NCBI RefSeq assembly: GCF_000378425.1
Contig: NZ_KB899814.1
Span: 54,463 to 118,462 of the forward strand
DNA: 64,000 nucleotides
DNA from: Cohnella laeviribosi DSM 21336
GTDB lineage: Bacteria > Bacillota > Bacilli > Paenibacillales > Paenibacillaceae
Direction: 5' to 3'
Of this stretch, positions 61,834 through 64,000 are shown one piece after another. The position numbers and the translations under genes are program-made. Within the stretch, counting starts at the first letter, position 1; each line of letters begins with the position of its first letter. The notes beneath the pieces are model-generated. The model saw only the letters and a program-made list of their open reading frames with translations, was not told where the DNA came from and searched no databases.

Positions 61834-63000
61834 TTATTTGTTTCGCAGCATGACCGATATTTGGTTTACCGCATCGACCAAGGATACGATTTCCGATTCG
61901 GTCGTGAAATATCCCGGGCTGGCGCGAACGGCCCCCGTTTCCAGCGTCCCGGCGCTCTCATGCCCCAGCGGCGTGCAATGGAATCCGGCACGGACGGCGA
62001 TGCCGAATTGCCGGTCCAGCAGAAACGCGACTTCGGACGGGTCCGCTCCTTCCAGCAGAAACGAGACGATCGCCGTCCTCTCCGTATGGATATCCGGCCC
62101 GAGCAACGTCACGCCGGGAACCGATTGCAGCCCCTCCATCAACTGCCGCGTCAGCGCAAGCTCGCGGGCATGAATGCGGGCTGTCGTCTCCTCAAGCACG
62201 AACCGGACCCCTGCGGCAAGCCCCGCGATTCCGACCGTATTCGGCGTGCCGGCCTCATACCGGTCCGGGCGGACCGCCGGCTGCTCCGGAGATTCGGAGC
62301 GGCTGCCCGTTCCGCCTTGCATAAGCGGCTCCAGATCCAGCTCGGGGTGAATGTACAGCCCCCCGGTCCCCTGCGGCCCCAAGAGCCCTTTATGGCCCGG
62401 AAAAGCAAGCAGATCGATCCCCATCGCCCCCACGTCGATTTCCAGCACGCCGGCGCTTTGCGCGGCATCGACGAGCAGCTTCGCCCCATGCTTGCGCGCG
62501 ATTGCGCCGATTTCGCCGATCGGCAAAATCGTGCCGAACAGGTTCGAACTGTGTCCGGCGACAATCAGCCGGGTATCCGGCCGAACCGCATCGCGCAGCT
62601 TGTTAAGGTCCAGAACCCCCCGCGCATCGGTGGCGACGTACGTCACCTTGATTCCCAGCTTTCGTTTCAACGCTTCCAGCGGCCTGCGCACGGAATTGTG
62701 CTCGACCGACGTCGTCACGACATGGTCGCCCGGCCGGAGCATTCCGGTCAGCGCCATGTTCAGGGCATGCGTCGTATTCAACGTAAACGCGATATCGTTC
62801 GGATTCGCGATACGAAACAGCTTCGCGAGCGCCTTGCGTCCCTCGAACAGAACCCTGCTCGCCCGCACCGACATCTCGTGGCCTCCCCTTCCCGGGTTGG
62901 CGGCGGCTTCTCTCATGCTCCGTTCCATCGCTTCCATGACCTGCGGCGGCTTTGGCCAGGAGGTGGCTGCGTTGTCCATATAAATGATCGGTTTATCCAT
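61834..63000 (-). CDS. Cysteine desulfurase-family aminotransferase (class V)
   Basis: 388 residues, PLP enzyme. 'IYMDNAATSWPKPP' start, 'SVEHNSVRRPLE' (His stacking on PLP), 'LLVDAAQSAGVL' (Asp), and the lysine for PLP in 'AFPGHKGLLGPQG' (near residue 203). A possible catalytic Cys is in 'RAGFHCTPLGH' near residue 340. This subgroup is separate from NifS/IscS/SufS; the true substrate is not settled. ATG at 63000 after AAGGGG. Between parB and DUF4446 as usual for this neighbourhood. Confidence 0.9.
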   Translation of the reverse strand: MDKPIIYMDNAATSWPKPPQVMEAMERSMREAAANPGRGGHEMSVRASRVLFEGRKALAKLFRIANPNDIAFTLNTTHALNMALTGMLRPGDHVVTTSVEHNSVRRPLEALKRKLGIKVTYVATDARGVLDLNKLRDAVRPDTRLIVAGHSSNLFGTILPIGEIGAIARKHGAKLLVDAAQSAGVLEIDVGAMGIDLLAFPGHKGLLGPQGTGGLYIHPELDLEPLMQGGTGSRSESPEQPAVRPDRYEAGTPNTVGIAGLAAGVRFVLEETTARIHARELALTRQLMEGLQSVPGVTLLGPDIHTERTAIVSFLLEGADPSEVAFLLDRQFGIAVRAGFHCTPLGHESAGTLETGAVRASPGYFTTESEIVSLVDAVNQISVMLRNK

Positions 63001-63098
63001 TTTATTCCCCTTCATCGTCATCCTGACGCAAGGATAGCATACCTCAGTTTAATCTTTCGGAGGAAAGATTACAACTTGGGTATGCCATCCGATTGTCA

Positions 63099-63947
63099 TT
63101 ATGCCAACGCCTGAAGAATTTCCAAAATCCGCTCCAGATCGCTTTTGTTGAAATAAACCAATTCGATGCGCCCTTTATCCTTGTTCGCTTTGATCCGCAC
63201 CGTCGTCTTGAATTTTTCCCGAAGCCTCTCTTCCAGCTCGTCAATGTACGGATCGCGTTTTTTCGCCTTCGGCTTTGCCTTGCCTTTCCCCTTGACGTCC
63301 AGCTGCTGAACGGCGTCTTCCAGCTGGCGCACGCTCCACGCATGGTCGACGGCCAGTTTCGCCAGCTCTTTTCGTTTAGCGTCTTCTTTGACGCCGGCGA
63401 GCGCCCTGGCATGTCCCATGCTTAATGTTCCACGTGAAACATGTTCCTTGATTTCATCCGGCAGCGTCAGCAGCCGCAGAAAGTTCGCGATATGCGACCG
63501 GGACTTCCCGACCTTCAAGGAAAGCTCCTCTTGCGTTAGCGAAAACTGGTCCATAATCGCTTGATAAGCAACGGCGATCTCAATCGCGTTCAGATCCTCG
63601 CGCTGCAGGTTTTCGATCAGGGCGATTTCCATCACCTGCTGATCGCTGTACGTGCGGACAACGGCCGGAATCGTCGGATTGCCCAGCATCTGCGAGGCGC
63701 GGAACCGGCGTTCCCCCGCTATAATCTCATAGCCGCGCAGTGCCGCCCGCACCACGATCGGCTGAATGACGCCATGTTCCCGAATGGATTCGGCCAGCTC
63801 CTTAATCGCGTTTTCGTCAAACGTTTTGCGCGGTTGATAAGGATTGGCCCGCAACTGGGAAAGAGGAATTTCCACGATTTTATCGTCTTCATTGATGGAC
63901 AGAGACGTGATTAAGGCATCCAGACCCTTACCTAGCCGCTTGCTCAT
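63099..63947 (-). CDS. parB: Chromosome partitioning protein ParB (Spo0J)
   Basis: 282 residues. CTPase/ParB-N domain 'IPLSQLRANPYQPRKTFD' with 'GYEIIAGERRFRASQML', an HTH domain ('LTQEELSLKVGKSRSHIANFLRLLTLP', in parts) that binds parS, and a C-terminal dimerisation domain. Slides on DNA as a CTP-dependent clamp and loads SMC. Overlaps the parA stop. Confidence 0.96.
   Translation of the reverse strand: MSKRLGKGLDALITSLSINEDDKIVEIPLSQLRANPYQPRKTFDENAIKELAESIREHGVIQPIVVRAALRGYEIIAGERRFRASQMLGNPTIPAVVRTYSDQQVMEIALIENLQREDLNAIEIAVAYQAIMDQFSLTQEELSLKVGKSRSHIANFLRLLTLPDEIKEHVSRGTLSMGHARALAGVKEDAKRKELAKLAVDHAWSVRQLEDAVQQLDVKGKGKAKPKAKKRDPYIDELEERLREKFKTTVRIKANKDKGRIELVYFNKSDLERILEILQALA
63426..63441. 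promoter_or_regulatory. parS centromere site
   Basis: TGTTCCACGTGAAACA, the exact 16-base consensus bound by ParB, lying inside the parB gene as it does inside spo0J of B. subtilis. Confirms an origin-proximal position. Confidence 0.97.
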
Positions 63948-64000
63948 ACGTTATCACTTCCTTCGCCAATTCGAGATAAACCTCGGCGCCTTTGGATTTG
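63928..64000 (-). CDS. parA: ParA (Soj) ATPase, C-terminal end
   Basis: Only the last codons are in the window: 'KSKGAEVYLELAKEVITYE' and 'QAAR', then TAA at 63928-63930. This is the usual C-terminus of Soj and it overlaps the parB start by about 20 bases. The gene continues beyond the edge. Confidence 0.85.
   Translation of the reverse strand, partial: KSKGAEVYLELAKEVITYEQAAR

Noticed and set aside
61828..63114. Open frame of 428 residues on the plus strand
   Set aside because: Antisense to the cysteine desulfurase; Arg/His-rich, no motif.
1..64000. CRISPR array
   Set aside because: No regularly spaced identical repeats of CRISPR length were seen; the 48943-49119 cluster has short, diverged units.

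Overview
The window is a chromosomal segment from a Paenibacillaceae-type Firmicute (Paenibacillus, Cohnella or a close relative), near the replication origin. The evidence is gene content and order. From right to left there are parA (end only), parB with an internal parS, a cysteine desulfurase, DUF4446, yyaC, DUF3343, an MscS channel, DUF951, tRNA-Ser, rpsF-ssb-rpsR, a CBS protein, a MazG-like protein, yybS, gdpP, rplI, dnaB (dnaC in B. subtilis), purA, an M23 peptidase, walR-walK-yycH-yycI-yycJ, htrA, a CxxH/CxxC protein and finally rlmH. Spore-specific yyaC, GGAGG-type ribosome sites, frequent TTG/GTG starts and the GC-rich codon use fit.

Layout. (1) 1-1443: nested remnants of IS3, IS256 and IS21 elements. 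(2) 1616-3733: a stand-alone OLD-family ATPase/TOPRIM nuclease. (3) 3979-15495: an integrated element at the 3' end of rlmH, the position used by staphylococcal SCC elements. It carries helicase, DUF4391, Mod and Res genes (an extended type III restriction-like cluster), an ImmA/PIN pair, and a truncated large serine recombinase. Its ends are a 12-base direct repeat. Joining the ends on paper restores a normal rlmH tail on one product and a stop codon for the recombinase on the other. (4) 15478-36250: rlmH, topB, lipL, an RlmA-like methyltransferase, a two-component system, mqo, several broken genes, a YoaT-like protein, an HTH/DUF2975 pair, an HNH nuclease, pirin and a BmrCD-like exporter with a clear ribosome-dependent attenuator. 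This block separates rlmH from its usual neighbours htrA and CxxH/CxxC. (5) 36388-64000: conserved origin-proximal core with few interruptions.

Working together. Region 5 links replication (dnaB, ssb, parB), translation (rpsF, rpsR, rplI), cell-wall homeostasis (WalRK and its regulators, M23 peptidase, YtrA-like ABC operon), c-di-AMP turnover (gdpP) and purine synthesis (purA). The element is AT-richer than the adjoining topB and is wholly defence-oriented, so it looks acquired. Functions are inferred from motifs and family resemblance read by eye; no database search was run.
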